NCBI GenBank assembly: GCA_020073345.1
Contig: JAIQFI010000007.1
Span: 1-64,000, forward strand
DNA: 64,000 bases
Reading direction: 5' to 3'
From: Terriglobia bacterium
Lineage (GTDB): Bacteria > Acidobacteriota > Terriglobia > Bryobacterales > Bryobacteraceae
Numbering within the stretch: position 1 is the first letter of the stretch; each line of letters begins with the position of its first letter. Below the pieces are notes generated by a model. It was given only the letters and a program-made list of their open reading frames with translations, was not told where the DNA came from and made no database searches. Shown here piece after piece: positions 41,398-51,419 of this stretch. A program made the position numbers and the translations under genes.

Positions 41398-41900
41398 AGA
41401 TATTTTTGATCGCAACATTCGGCCTGGCGGCATTCGCCCAGACGATCGACTTCAACCTTGATGCGGTGGCGGCGAAAGCCAAAAAGAAGGCTGAGGTCAC
41501 GCTTGAAGGTCCCATGCTCGCGCAGGCGCTCCAGAAGGCTCCGGAAAAGGTCAAGGGCTCGGTGGCAAACGTGAGCCGTCTGGTTGTCCGGAATTACGAA
41601 TTCGATAAGACAGGCCAGTACTCGGACGCGGACCTTGAGCCTATTCGCAAGCAGGTATCGGCCGGAACCGGCTGGTCGCGCGTCGTCAATACGAAGGAAG
41701 AACACGAAAGCGTCGAGATTTACATGCTGGCGAGTCAGGGCGGCAAATTGGGAGGGTTTCTCCTGATCGCAGCCGAAGAGAAGGAGCTGACCGTAGTGCA
41801 CGTGGTGGGATCGATCGACTTGGCCAGCCTTCAGGAAGTGGTGAAGTCGACGATCGCCTACGATCTTTCTACGGCTGGAGCGCGAGCTGGCGAACGTTAG
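41394..41900 (+). CDS. DUF4252-like secreted protein, tandem paralogue
   Basis: GTG start overlapping the previous stop; VVRNYEFDKTGQYSDADLEPIRKQVSAGTGWSRVVNTKEEHESVEIYMLASQGGKLGGFLLIAAEEKELTVVHVVGSIDL. Confidence 0.75.
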   Translation: MKIFLIATFGLAAFAQTIDFNLDAVAAKAKKKAEVTLEGPMLAQALQKAPEKVKGSVANVSRLVVRNYEFDKTGQYSDADLEPIRKQVSAGTGWSRVVNTKEEHESVEIYMLASQGGKLGGFLLIAAEEKELTVVHVVGSIDLASLQEVVKSTIAYDLSTAGARAGER

Positions 41901-42954
41901 TCAGCAGGAATTGCAAAAAACGATCCGACCTGGTCATTAAGGCCATGTGAGCCGCGTCGGGGATAAGCAGCATTGCCTTTCGCGGCGCAGTGACCTGGTC
42001 GAAATACTCTTGCGCAAGAGCAGCCGGCGTGATGTCATCGTCGGCTCCCTGAACAACAAAGAAGGGCATGGAAAAATCGGTGCCCAAAGCCGGAAGGTCA
42101 ATACGCATCATCGGTCCATCCAGGGTTTCCCCGAAAAAGGCGTCGCCGTCCACCACCCCGCGGATGTAGTTCACGACATCGTTCAGCGAATAATCCGGCG
42201 CAGTCAGGAGTTCCTCCAGTAGCAATTGCGGGCCCGTGGGGAATTTATACTCCAAGCCGGATTCATATTGCATGGCCCATCGCCGCTCCAGGCCCATCTG
42301 CTGAATCTGGTGATAGGGAGGCGCTCCGCTCTTCTCCAAGGCGTCGATGGCGTTCTTATCGCCGCGGGCGCGGGCTTTCGCAAGAACACGGGCATAGGCC
42401 ACTACCTCGTTTTTCTGCATGTTCATGATCTGCCCGGTTCCCACCCAGGCATGGAACATGTCGGGTCGAGCCTTAAGCATGTGGACGCCAAGAACGCTGC
42501 CCCAGGAATGGCCGAGCAGGATGAGCTTGTTCTTTTGCAGGCGACGGCGAACGTACTCGCTTATCTCGAGCGCGTCGTGAACCATAAGGTCGATGCTCGC
42601 GGTGGCTCTGCCCGAACTGAAGCTCTTGCCGGCCCCACGCTGATCCCATTGCACGACGGTGAATTCGCGTTCCCAGGGAAAGAAGAGTTGCTCCAGCGCG
42701 CTACTGGCCGCGCCAGGGCCGCCATGGAGCATGAGGATCGCGGGATTGTCGCGATTCTGGCCGCGGATGACGATCCACTGATCGACGCCGCCGATCCGGA
42801 CAAAACGCCGTTCGTCGATTCCATGGCCGACGGGGATTGCCATGGCCTCGGCCAGCCGGTGCTGGCGTACCGCGCGCCACCCAACCGCGGCGGCCACCAG
42901 CAGCAGTAACACGCCGCACAGGGCCAAGAAGCCGCGCAGAAGTAGTTTCTTCAT
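41869..42954 (-). CDS. Alpha/beta hydrolase (proline iminopeptidase-like)
   Basis: ILMLHGGPGAASSALEQLFFPWEREFTVVQWDQRGAGKS; LILLGHSWGSVLGVHM. Confidence 0.88.
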   Translation of the reverse strand: MKKLLLRGFLALCGVLLLLVAAAVGWRAVRQHRLAEAMAIPVGHGIDERRFVRIGGVDQWIVIRGQNRDNPAILMLHGGPGAASSALEQLFFPWEREFTVVQWDQRGAGKSFSSGRATASIDLMVHDALEISEYVRRRLQKNKLILLGHSWGSVLGVHMLKARPDMFHAWVGTGQIMNMQKNEVVAYARVLAKARARGDKNAIDALEKSGAPPYHQIQQMGLERRWAMQYESGLEYKFPTGPQLLLEELLTAPDYSLNDVVNYIRGVVDGDAFFGETLDGPMMRIDLPALGTDFSMPFFVVQGADDDITPAALAQEYFDQVTAPRKAMLLIPDAAHMALMTRSDRFLQFLLTNVRQLALQP

Positions 42955-43009
42955 TGATAAGTGGAACGAAGCTGGTCAAGAATATGTTCCCCATTCTCCT
43001 ATTCCCCAC

Positions 43010-43039
43010 TAGACAAAGTACATCGGGGTCTCCTACAAT
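43010..43039 (+). promoter_or_regulatory. Putative promoter TAGACA-18-TACAAT for the rrf2/cysK pair
   Basis: tagaca 43010-43015, tacaat 43034-43039, upstream of ATG 43051. Confidence 0.45.
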
Positions 43040-43050
43040 CGCTATACCCG

Positions 43051-43461
43051 ATGAATATCTCGGTCAAAACCGAGTACGCCCTGCACGCCATCTTCGATCT
43101 TTCGGTCCAGCCGCAGGGCGAACCGGTAAAGATCGCCGAGATTGCCCGGCGTCAAAAAATCCCGCAAAAATTCCTGGAGCTGATTCTTTCGAGCCTCAAG
43201 CAGGGCGGATTTGTCGAATCGCGGCGTGGAGCCGAAGGTGGGTATCGCCTAGCGCGTCCGGCCGACCAGATCACCGTAGGTCAGGTTCTGAAATACGTTG
43301 AGCAGTCCAAGAAAACACGGCGCGGGCCCGATGCCTTCACCGATCTCTGGAAGCGCGTGGACAGCGCCACCGGAGCGCTGGTGGATACCACGACCTTCGC
43401 GGAGCTGGCGCGGCGCTGGAAAGAATCGCAGACGCGCTTCGTCCCCAACTGGGATATCTGA
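43051..43461 (+). CDS. Rrf2-family regulator, CymR-like
   Basis: [80 protein letters not shown]; contains no cysteine. Confidence 0.87.
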   Translation: MNISVKTEYALHAIFDLSVQPQGEPVKIAEIARRQKIPQKFLELILSSLKQGGFVESRRGAEGGYRLARPADQITVGQVLKYVEQSKKTRRGPDAFTDLWKRVDSATGALVDTTTFAELARRWKESQTRFVPNWDI

Positions 43462-44414
43462 TGTTCTTTGCCGACAATTCGCTGAGCATCGGCAACACGC
43501 CGCTGGTGAAGCTGAACCGCGTCACCGATGGAGCGCCGGTCACCATGCTGGCCAAGATCGAAGCGCGTAATCCTGCGTTTTCGGTGAAGTGCCGGATCGG
43601 GGCATCCATGATCTGGGACGCGGAGCGGCGCGGTGTGCTCAAGCCCGGCAAAGAGCTGATCGAGCCGACCAGCGGCAACACCGGCATCGCCCTGGCATTC
43701 GTCGGCGCGGCGCGCGGCTACGAGGTAACGCTCCTGATGCCGGAGACCATGTCGATCGAGCGCAGAAAAGTTTTGAAGGCGCTGGGCGCGAAACTGATCC
43801 TCACCGACGGTTCGCAAGGGATGGCCGCCTCCATCGCGCGGGCCGAAGAAATCGTCGCGTCGGATCCCGATCACTACGTCCTTCTGCAGCAGTTCAAGAA
43901 TCCGGCGAATCCGGAGATTCACTTCAAGACTACGGGACCCGAGATCTGGAACGACACCAAGGGCAACGTGGATGTTCTGATAGCCGGGATCGGCACGGGC
44001 GGCACCATCACGGGAATTTCGCGCTACATCAAGCTCGAAAAAAAGAAAAAGATCCTATCCGTGGGCGTGGAACCGGAAAGCAGTCCCGTGATCACGCAAA
44101 CGCGCGCGGGCGATCCGGTACGTCCCGGTCCCACGGGGATTCAGGGCATCGGCGCAGGATTCATCCCGGATACGCTCGACCTCAAGATGTTGGATCGCGT
44201 GGAGCTGGCGAGCGACGAAGAGTCGATCGTGATGGCGCGGCGGCTGTCGCGTGAAGAAGGAATTCTTTCCGGCATCTCCTGCGGAGCGGCGGTAGCCGCG
44301 GCGGTGCGGGTCGCACGCGAGCCGGAGATGAAGGGCAAGACCTTCGTGGTGATTCTGCCGGATTCCGGAGAGAGGTATCTTAGTTCAGTGCTGTTCGACG
44401 GGTTAGTCGAATAG
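43461..44414 (+). CDS. cysK: Cysteine synthase (O-acetylserine sulfhydrylase)
   Basis: [36 protein letters not shown] (PLP Lys), [36 protein letters not shown]. Confidence 0.95.
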   Translation: MFFADNSLSIGNTPLVKLNRVTDGAPVTMLAKIEARNPAFSVKCRIGASMIWDAERRGVLKPGKELIEPTSGNTGIALAFVGAARGYEVTLLMPETMSIERRKVLKALGAKLILTDGSQGMAASIARAEEIVASDPDHYVLLQQFKNPANPEIHFKTTGPEIWNDTKGNVDVLIAGIGTGGTITGISRYIKLEKKKKILSVGVEPESSPVITQTRAGDPVRPGPTGIQGIGAGFIPDTLDLKMLDRVELASDEESIVMARRLSREEGILSGISCGAAVAAAVRVAREPEMKGKTFVVILPDSGERYLSSVLFDGLVE

Positions 44415-44426
44415 GAGAGGTGAAAG

Positions 44427-44909
44427 ATGCGCTTACGAGTTGTCGTAATGCTAGTGCCCGCGTTGGCCGCGCTTGCGCTGCTAGCACAAACGCAGGAAGC
44501 TTTTTACGGACTGTGGAAGGTGGACATGAGCAAGTCCAAGTACAGTCCGGGTCCCGCGCCCAAGAGCAACATGAAGAAGTATGAGCCGTGGAAGGACGGA
44601 TTCAAGGCCACGCAGGACATGGTGACCGCCAAGGGAGAGAAGGTGCACGTCGAGGTGATCGCGAAGGTGGACGGCAAGGATTATCCGGGCAAGGGGAGTC
44701 CGGATGCCGATACGTACGCGTTCAAGAGAATCGACGCTCGCAGCTACGAGGTCACGCAGAAGAAGGACGGCAAGGTGACCATCGTCGCCAAGATGGTGGT
44801 CGCGCCGGACGGCAAGTCCCGCAGCATCGTGCAGACCGGGAAAACCGCCAAGGGCGAGCCGGTCAACAACACTATCTATTGGGACAAAGTGGAAGTGTCT
44901 CAGAAATAG
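44427..44909 (+). CDS. Secreted hypothetical protein
   Basis: Signal peptide; FYGLWKVDMSKSKYSPGPAPKSNMKKYEPWKDGFKATQDMV; resembles common acidobacterial small secreted proteins. Confidence 0.7.
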   Translation: MRLRVVVMLVPALAALALLAQTQEAFYGLWKVDMSKSKYSPGPAPKSNMKKYEPWKDGFKATQDMVTAKGEKVHVEVIAKVDGKDYPGKGSPDADTYAFKRIDARSYEVTQKKDGKVTIVAKMVVAPDGKSRSIVQTGKTAKGEPVNNTIYWDKVEVSQK

Positions 44910-44912
44910 AAA

Positions 44913-44956
44913 AGCGGGCGCTTCTTTTGGGTGAAAAGGGGTTAGTAGCGCCCGCT
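44913..44956 (+). terminator. Inverted repeat AGCGGGCGCT...AGCGCCCGCT, possible terminator without a T tract
   Basis: Perfect 10-bp arms (44913-44922, 44947-44956) right after the stop at 44909. Confidence 0.45.
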
Positions 44957-45048
44957 GTCGTAACGGGGATTTAAGTTAACTGTAAAACGCTCCGGACCCG
45001 GGTGTGGTTACCGGAGGCGCGAAAAAATTTTGCGTGTAGACTGGCAGT

Positions 45049-48000
45049 GTGGTTAGGTCGTGGTCCAACGGGGCCTTACTCCAGGCGGTTGAGTCCTTTG
45101 CCGCCCGTTTTTCCGAGATTGTAATAATCGGCCCCCGCCATTTGGCAGGGGAAGGGCTGGCTCCGGGTCTTCCAGGATCTGCCGGAGTGCATAGAGTAAC
45201 CCTGGTCCAGGCAGCCGCCGAGCTCGCCCGTTCGGCTATGGCGGAGCGGGGCCTGGCACCCTTGAGTTCCTTGGGCCGGGAAGCGGTGGCGGCCAGAATC
45301 GCGCAGAAAGCGTTGGAGCAGCGCGGGCTTGCATATTTTCATCCGGTAGCCGCGCTCCCCGGGTTCGCACGAGCATTGGCCCGAACCATCGTGGAGCTGA
45401 GGCTGGCCCAGGTCGCACCCGAACAGCTCGCATCCGCCGGAACACCCGCAGCCGATCTGGCGCGGCTGCTGGAGCTGTACCAATCCGAACTAGAAGAGCG
45501 ATTCCTGGTGGATCTTCCCGGCTTGCTGGCGCTGGCCACGGAAGCCGCAACCAAGGGCGAGCACCCGTGGGTCGGATTGCCTGTGGCGCGCCTAGATGCC
45601 GATCTGGAGTCCCGGGCACACCAGGAGTTCTTCGCCAGCCTGGCGGCGCGAGCACCGGAGGTGTTGGAAGCTGAGCTCGGTGAAGTAGGGCCGGGCTCCA
45701 TCCCGGCCGCTACCAATTCACTAGAACATCTCCGGCAGTTCCTGTTTTCCCCGAACTCGCAGCGATTCGCCAAGGACGACGGGCGCTTCGAGTTCTTTTC
45801 CGCCCCCGGTGAAGGGCTGGAGGCGGTCGAGATCGCCCGCCGGATCATTCGATTAGCCCGCGAAGGCGTGCCGTTCGACCAAGTAGCAATCCTGCTGCGG
45901 AACCCCGACCGCTATCAGCCCATGATCGAGGACGCCCTTCGGCGGGCGCAGATTCCGGCATGGTTCAGCCTGGGCACGGCTCGTCCGCACCCTTCGGGCC
46001 GGGCGTTTCTGGCGTTATTGTTGTGCGCCGGCGAGAGACTCTCCGCCTCGCGCTTCGCGGAATACCTGTCGCTCGGTCAGGTTCCGGAAAATCCTGGCGC
46101 TCCGAAGTGGGTGGCCCCTGAAGACGAACTCCTCGGCACCCTGGAAAATGAGCCGGCGGAGCCACCCGCGGAAGCCGACCGTCCGACGCCTCGCCGCTGG
46201 GAACGGCTGCTGGTAGACGCCGCGGTGATCGGCGGCAAGGACCGCTGGGAGCGCCGTCTGAACGGCCTGGAGGCCGAATTCGTTATACAGGAGAAACCGC
46301 TCGATCAACTGCACAACCTGAAGCAATTCGCCCTGCCCCTGATCGCGATGCTGGACGCGCTGCCCTCCGCTGCCGTCTGGAGTATTTGGCTCGGCCACCT
46401 CACCGAATTAGCACGAATTTCGCTGCGCGACCCCGATCCGGTGCTGGCGGTGCTGGCGGAACTCGCCCCCATGGGCGACGTCGGTCCGGTGGCGCTCGAA
46501 GAGGTCGCCGAAGTCTTGAGCGAGCGTCTGCGATTCCTGCGGCGCGAGCCGCCCGCCCAGCGCTGGGGCCGCGTATTCGTCGGATCGATCGACGAAGCCC
46601 GCGGACGCGAGTTTGGCGTCGTCTTTCTGCCGGGACTCGCCGAAGGTTTGTTCCCGCAAAGGACGCTGGAAGATCCGCTTCTTCTTGATGAGCTGCGCCA
46701 AGCGGTTTGCGAACACCTGCCGCTTCGCAAGCAACGCGTCAACGAAGAACGGTTGCGCCTGCACCTGGCCGTAGCGTCTGCGCGCGACCGCCTGGTGGTT
46801 TCTTATCCGCGGATGGAAGTGGCCGAAGCGCGTCCGCGTGTGCCCAGCTTCTATGCGCTGGAATTACCGCGAGCCGTGGAAGGATCGCTGCCGGAGCTGA
46901 AGGCGTTCGAGGATCGCGCGCGGGAGGCTGCGCCCGCCCGTCTGAATTGGCCCGCACCGAAGGAGCCCGTCGATGCGATCGACGACGCCGAGTACGATCT
47001 CGTGGCCATTGCGGGCACACGAGGTCGTCCTGGGCACGTCCATTACCTGGTCGAAACGAATCCGCACGTAACGCGATCTCTGCGTGCGCGCTGGGCCCGA
47101 TGGCACGGCTCATGGAAACCGGCTGATGGACTGGTTACCGGCGATCCCGCGGCGCTCGAAGCACTTCGTGACCAGCGACTGACGTCGCGGACGTGGTCGC
47201 CTTCCTCGCTCGAGCACTTCGCAATGTGTCCTTACAAATTCGCGTTGCATGGAATCTACGGGCTGCGGCCTCGCGAAGAATCCGCTCCGCTCGAACAATT
47301 AGACCCCCGCACGCGCGGCGCGCTCTTCCACGAAATTCAGTTCGAGCTGTTTCAGGACCTGCAGCGCTCGGCGTTGCTTCCCGTAAATGACGATCGCCTA
47401 ACGGAAGCGTCGAGTCGGGCAGACGCGCTGCTCGATCGCGTGGCGGCGAAATACCAGGAGAAGCTTGCTCCGGCGATTCCGCGCGTGTGGAGGTCTGAGA
47501 TCGAAGACCTGCGGACGGATTTGCGGGGATGGCTCCAGCACGTCGCCCGCAATGACGACGATTGGGAGCCGGTGCAGTTCGAGCGCGTTTTCGGTGAGGA
47601 CCCACCCTTGACGCTGGCTGAGGGCGTGAATCTGCGAGGCCGCATTGATCTAGTCGAGAAGAACATATCCCGCGATGTATTCCGCGTCACCGATCACAAG
47701 ACCGGCAAGCGCCCCGATACGATCCCTCGCTGGGTGGGTGGCGGCCGGAGCCTGCAGCCGCTGCTGTATGGGCTCGCCGCGGAACAATTGTTGGGATCGC
47801 CGGTGGAAGCCGGGCGGCTGCTGTATGCGACGCAACGCGGCGGCTACACGCCGGTCGAGATCAAGCTGGACGAGCGCGCCCGCCAGTTCTTGCAAAAACT
47901 GCTGGGCGATATCGACGCGTCTATTGCGGGCGGCTTCCTGCCTCCCGCGCCCGCGAAGGACGCCTGCGAGATGTGCGACTACCGGATCGTGTGTGGGCCA

Positions 48001-48081
48001 TATGAAGAACGCCGGCTCGGCAAGAAAGACCGGCGCGATGTTCGACTGGAACCGTTGACGGAGATCCGAGGCATGGCATGA
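45049..48081 (+). CDS. addB: AddB-like helicase/nuclease subunit (PD-(D/E)XK with four-Cys Fe-S motif)
   Basis: SPSSLEHFAMCPYKFALHGIYGL...VTDHKTGKRPDTIPRW...CEMCDYRIVCGPYEERRLGKK; directly upstream of the AddA-like gene. Confidence 0.82.
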   Translation: MVRSWSNGALLQAVESFAARFSEIVIIGPRHLAGEGLAPGLPGSAGVHRVTLVQAAAELARSAMAERGLAPLSSLGREAVAARIAQKALEQRGLAYFHPVAALPGFARALARTIVELRLAQVAPEQLASAGTPAADLARLLELYQSELEERFLVDLPGLLALATEAATKGEHPWVGLPVARLDADLESRAHQEFFASLAARAPEVLEAELGEVGPGSIPAATNSLEHLRQFLFSPNSQRFAKDDGRFEFFSAPGEGLEAVEIARRIIRLAREGVPFDQVAILLRNPDRYQPMIEDALRRAQIPAWFSLGTARPHPSGRAFLALLLCAGERLSASRFAEYLSLGQVPENPGAPKWVAPEDELLGTLENEPAEPPAEADRPTPRRWERLLVDAAVIGGKDRWERRLNGLEAEFVIQEKPLDQLHNLKQFALPLIAMLDALPSAAVWSIWLGHLTELARISLRDPDPVLAVLAELAPMGDVGPVALEEVAEVLSERLRFLRREPPAQRWGRVFVGSIDEARGREFGVVFLPGLAEGLFPQRTLEDPLLLDELRQAVCEHLPLRKQRVNEERLRLHLAVASARDRLVVSYPRMEVAEARPRVPSFYALELPRAVEGSLPELKAFEDRAREAAPARLNWPAPKEPVDAIDDAEYDLVAIAGTRGRPGHVHYLVETNPHVTRSLRARWARWHGSWKPADGLVTGDPAALEALRDQRLTSRTWSPSSLEHFAMCPYKFALHGIYGLRPREESAPLEQLDPRTRGALFHEIQFELFQDLQRSALLPVNDDRLTEASSRADALLDRVAAKYQEKLAPAIPRVWRSEIEDLRTDLRGWLQHVARNDDDWEPVQFERVFGEDPPLTLAEGVNLRGRIDLVEKNISRDVFRVTDHKTGKRPDTIPRWVGGGRSLQPLLYGLAAEQLLGSPVEAGRLLYATQRGGYTPVEIKLDERARQFLQKLLGDIDASIAGGFLPPAPAKDACEMCDYRIVCGPYEERRLGKKDRRDVRLEPLTEIRGMA

Positions 48082-51000
48082 GCACCTCGGCGCGCACGGT
48101 CTCGGACGCCGAGGCCCGGCACAGAATCCAGACATCGCTCGACGAGAGCCTGATCGTCGAGGCGTCGGCCGGCACCGGCAAGACCACCGAGCTGGTGCAC
48201 CGAATCGTAGAAGTGCTGGCCTCTGGACGGACGACCATAGACAAGATCGCAGCGGTGACGTTCACGCACAAAGCCGCCGGGGAGTTGAAGCTTCGGCTGC
48301 GCGAGGAACTCGACAAGACGCGGCAAGAGCGATCGAGCGACGAGTTGGAGCACGCACTGGAGCATCTGGAGGAAGCGTCCATCGGTACCATCCACTCCTT
48401 CTGCGCGCAGCTTTTGCGCGAGCGGCCGGTCGAAGCACGCGTCGATCCGGCCTTCCAGGAGCTGAGCGAACAGGAAAGCGGGCGGCTGTATCAACGGTCG
48501 TTTCGAACATGGCTCGAACACCGATTGGCCGAGCCGTCGCCGGGATTGCGGCGGGCCTTCGCAAGGCTCGCCTGGCGCGACTCCTGGGATGACTCCCCGC
48601 CCCTCGATCAATTGCAGTACTCAGGCAGAAAATTGGTAGAGTGGCGCGACTACCCCGCCGCGTGGCGTCGGGAGCCGTTCGCGCGCGAAGAAGAAATCGG
48701 CACGCTGCTCCGCATGGCTCGCGAGCTGGCGGATCTGAGCTGTCGTCCGCGCAGGGTAACCGACAACCTTTACATCGGGCTCCAGCCGGTCCGGCTAATG
48801 GTGCAAGCCGTAGCAGCGCACGATCAGGATTCGCTCGAGGCCGCGGTGTTGAAGCTAGGACGGGACCTGCGCCGCGACACGAAAAAAGGCTCAGGCGACT
48901 ACGGGGGCGGCGTGAGCCGGGAAGACCTGGTGAAGCGGCGTGACGAACTGCTCCGATGGATCGAAGAGTTCCGGCGGCGGGCCGATGCCGACCTGGCGGC
49001 CGAGCTTCGCGAGGAGATGTCCGGTCTGGTCGAGGAGTACAACCAGCGCAAGCGCCTCCAAGGCAAGCTGGACTTCGTGGACCTGTTGGTTTGCGCCAGG
49101 GATCTGGTTCGCGATCAACGAGTTGTCCGTGAATACCTCCAGAAACGCTTCAGCCACCTGTTCATCGACGAATTCCAGGATACCGACCCGCTCCAGGCGG
49201 AAATCCTGCTGCTGTTGGCCGCCGATGACCCGACGGAATCCGACTGGCTGAAGATACGGGCCGTCGCCGGAAAGCTCTTCGTGGTGGGGGACCCCAAGCA
49301 ATCGATATACAAGTTCCGGCGGGCGGATATCCTGCTCTACCGCCAAATTCGGGACGCAATGGTCGAGCGCGGATGCGGGCTGGTTGCGCTGCGCAAGAGT
49401 TTCCGGTCTGTCCCGAACCTGCAACATTTCGTCAACACGGCGTTTGAAACAGAGATGGATGGCGATGGACACGCCGAGTGGATCCCCCTGGAGCGGTATC
49501 GGGAAGAAATCGATGGGCGGCCGAGTCTAATCGCGCTGCCGGTGCCGCGTCCTTACAAGACGCGCCTCTCGAAAGAGGCGGTAAACCGGTCACTTCCGGA
49601 CGCGATCGCGGCCTTCGTCGCCTGGCTCGTACAAGAGAGCGGCTGGGGATTTAAGGCCAGGGATATCGCGATCTTGTTCCGGCGGCGCACCCAAGGAGGC
49701 CAGGACCTGACGCGCGAGTATGCCCGGGCGCTGGAAGCCCGCAATGTCGATCACCTGCTGGCTGGGTCGAAGTCATTCCACCATCGCGAAGAGGTGGAAA
49801 CCCTGCGAGCCGCCCTGACCGCGATCGAGTGGCCGGATGACGAGCTGAGCGTCTTCGCCACGCTAAAAGGGTCGCTGTTCGCGATCCCAGATGAAGTGTT
49901 GCTTGTGCACAAGCATAAGCGCGGCCGGCTCCATCCGTTTCATCGTGAAGGCGCCGAACCTCCCATCGCCGATGCACTGGGACTGCTTGCCGAACTGCAT
50001 CGCACCCGCAATTATCAGCCCTTCGCCGCGACGGTCCACGCGCTGCTCGAAGCGACCCGGGCCCACGCGGGGTTCCTGCTGCGCCCGGGCGGTAATCAGA
50101 TCCTGGCGAACGTGGCTCGCGTCGCGGATCTCGCGCGCACATACGAGATGACCGGAGGCGTGTCATTTCGGGGGTTCGTCGAGGAATTAACTACGCAGGC
50201 CGAGAAAGAAGAAGCCTCCGAAGCGCCCGTGCTCGAAGAGGATTCCGATGGGGTTCGCTTAATGACCGTACATGGCGCAAAAGGCCTGGAGTTTCCCGTG
50301 GTGATTCTGGCGGATCTAACCGCGAATCTGTGCGCGCGCGAACCCGACCAATATGTCGACGGAACCAAGCGAATAAGCGCCACTCGCCTGCTGCGCTGCG
50401 CGCCTTGGGAGTTACTGGATCACGAGGCCGACGAAGCGGCTCGAGAGCGCGCGGAAGGAGTGCGCGTCGCTTACGTGGCCGCCACACGAGCACGCGATCT
50501 GCTGGTGGTCCCGGCGTGCGGCGACGAGCCGTTTCCGCAGGACAATTGGCTGAGTCCCTTGAATAAGGCTCTGTATCCGTCGCGCGAAGCTTGGCGCAAG
50601 TCGAGCCCGGCTCATCTCAGATTGGGATGTCCGGAATTCGGCGCTGCCAGTGTCGTCGAGCGTCCCATGGATTACGATCGCGAGGCCGAGTTTTCCGTTC
50701 GTCCCGGAATCATTACCCCGCAGCAGGGATCGCATGAAGTGGTTTGGTGGGATCCGCGCACACTGAAACTGGGAGTCGAAGGAGACCACGGGCTGCGCCA
50801 GGAAGAGCTTTTGAAAGACGACGGGGGTGCGAGTTCAGCGTCCTATCAAGCATGGCGGGAACAACGCGCGAAGACTATCGATGCCGCAGCGCGCCCCGAA
50901 TTTGCTGTATTCCTGGCGAGCCATGCGCCCGATGCTCCTCCGAATCCCGTTGCCGTCGAATCCGTAGCGGCAGGTCTGGAGACCGCTCCTACGGGACGAC

Positions 51001-51419
51001 GGTTCGGAACACTCGTCCACGCCGTTCTGCGCGACGTGCCGCTCGACGCGAGCCGTGCCGCCATCCACCAATGGGCGCAGCTCAACGCGCGCATTCTCGG
51101 CGCTCCCGCTGAAGAGGCCGATGCTGCCTGCTTCCGCGTGGAGGCCGCGCTCGCTCATCCGCTGCTCGTTCGCGCCCGCGCAGCCGAGCGGAAACATCGC
51201 GAGTATCCCGTCATGCTTCGTGTTGACGGCGGACGACTCATGGAAGGCGTCATTGATCTGGCCTTCGTAGAGAACAACGCCTGGGTGATCGTCGACTTCA
51301 AGACCGACGCCGATCTTTCCGGCCACCGCGACCAGTACCAGCGGCAGCTTCAATGGTACGCGAGCGCGCTCAATCGCCTGACTGGCTTGCCAGCACGGGC
51401 GTATCTGCTCGGGGTGTAG
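48078..51419 (+). CDS. addA: AddA-like UvrD/REP helicase-nuclease
   Basis: EASAGTGKTTELVHRIVEVLASGRTTIDKIAAVTFTHKAAGELKLRLRE; HLFIDEFQDTDPLQAEIL; MTVHGAKGLEFPVVILAD; VIVDFKTDADLSGHRDQYQRQLQWYASAL. Confidence 0.92.
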   Translation: MSTSARTVSDAEARHRIQTSLDESLIVEASAGTGKTTELVHRIVEVLASGRTTIDKIAAVTFTHKAAGELKLRLREELDKTRQERSSDELEHALEHLEEASIGTIHSFCAQLLRERPVEARVDPAFQELSEQESGRLYQRSFRTWLEHRLAEPSPGLRRAFARLAWRDSWDDSPPLDQLQYSGRKLVEWRDYPAAWRREPFAREEEIGTLLRMARELADLSCRPRRVTDNLYIGLQPVRLMVQAVAAHDQDSLEAAVLKLGRDLRRDTKKGSGDYGGGVSREDLVKRRDELLRWIEEFRRRADADLAAELREEMSGLVEEYNQRKRLQGKLDFVDLLVCARDLVRDQRVVREYLQKRFSHLFIDEFQDTDPLQAEILLLLAADDPTESDWLKIRAVAGKLFVVGDPKQSIYKFRRADILLYRQIRDAMVERGCGLVALRKSFRSVPNLQHFVNTAFETEMDGDGHAEWIPLERYREEIDGRPSLIALPVPRPYKTRLSKEAVNRSLPDAIAAFVAWLVQESGWGFKARDIAILFRRRTQGGQDLTREYARALEARNVDHLLAGSKSFHHREEVETLRAALTAIEWPDDELSVFATLKGSLFAIPDEVLLVHKHKRGRLHPFHREGAEPPIADALGLLAELHRTRNYQPFAATVHALLEATRAHAGFLLRPGGNQILANVARVADLARTYEMTGGVSFRGFVEELTTQAEKEEASEAPVLEEDSDGVRLMTVHGAKGLEFPVVILADLTANLCAREPDQYVDGTKRISATRLLRCAPWELLDHEADEAARERAEGVRVAYVAATRARDLLVVPACGDEPFPQDNWLSPLNKALYPSREAWRKSSPAHLRLGCPEFGAASVVERPMDYDREAEFSVRPGIITPQQGSHEVVWWDPRTLKLGVEGDHGLRQEELLKDDGGASSASYQAWREQRAKTIDAAARPEFAVFLASHAPDAPPNPVAVESVAAGLETAPTGRRFGTLVHAVLRDVPLDASRAAIHQWAQLNARILGAPAEEADAACFRVEAALAHPLLVRARAAERKHREYPVMLRVDGGRLMEGVIDLAFVENNAWVIVDFKTDADLSGHRDQYQRQLQWYASALNRLTGLPARAYLLGV

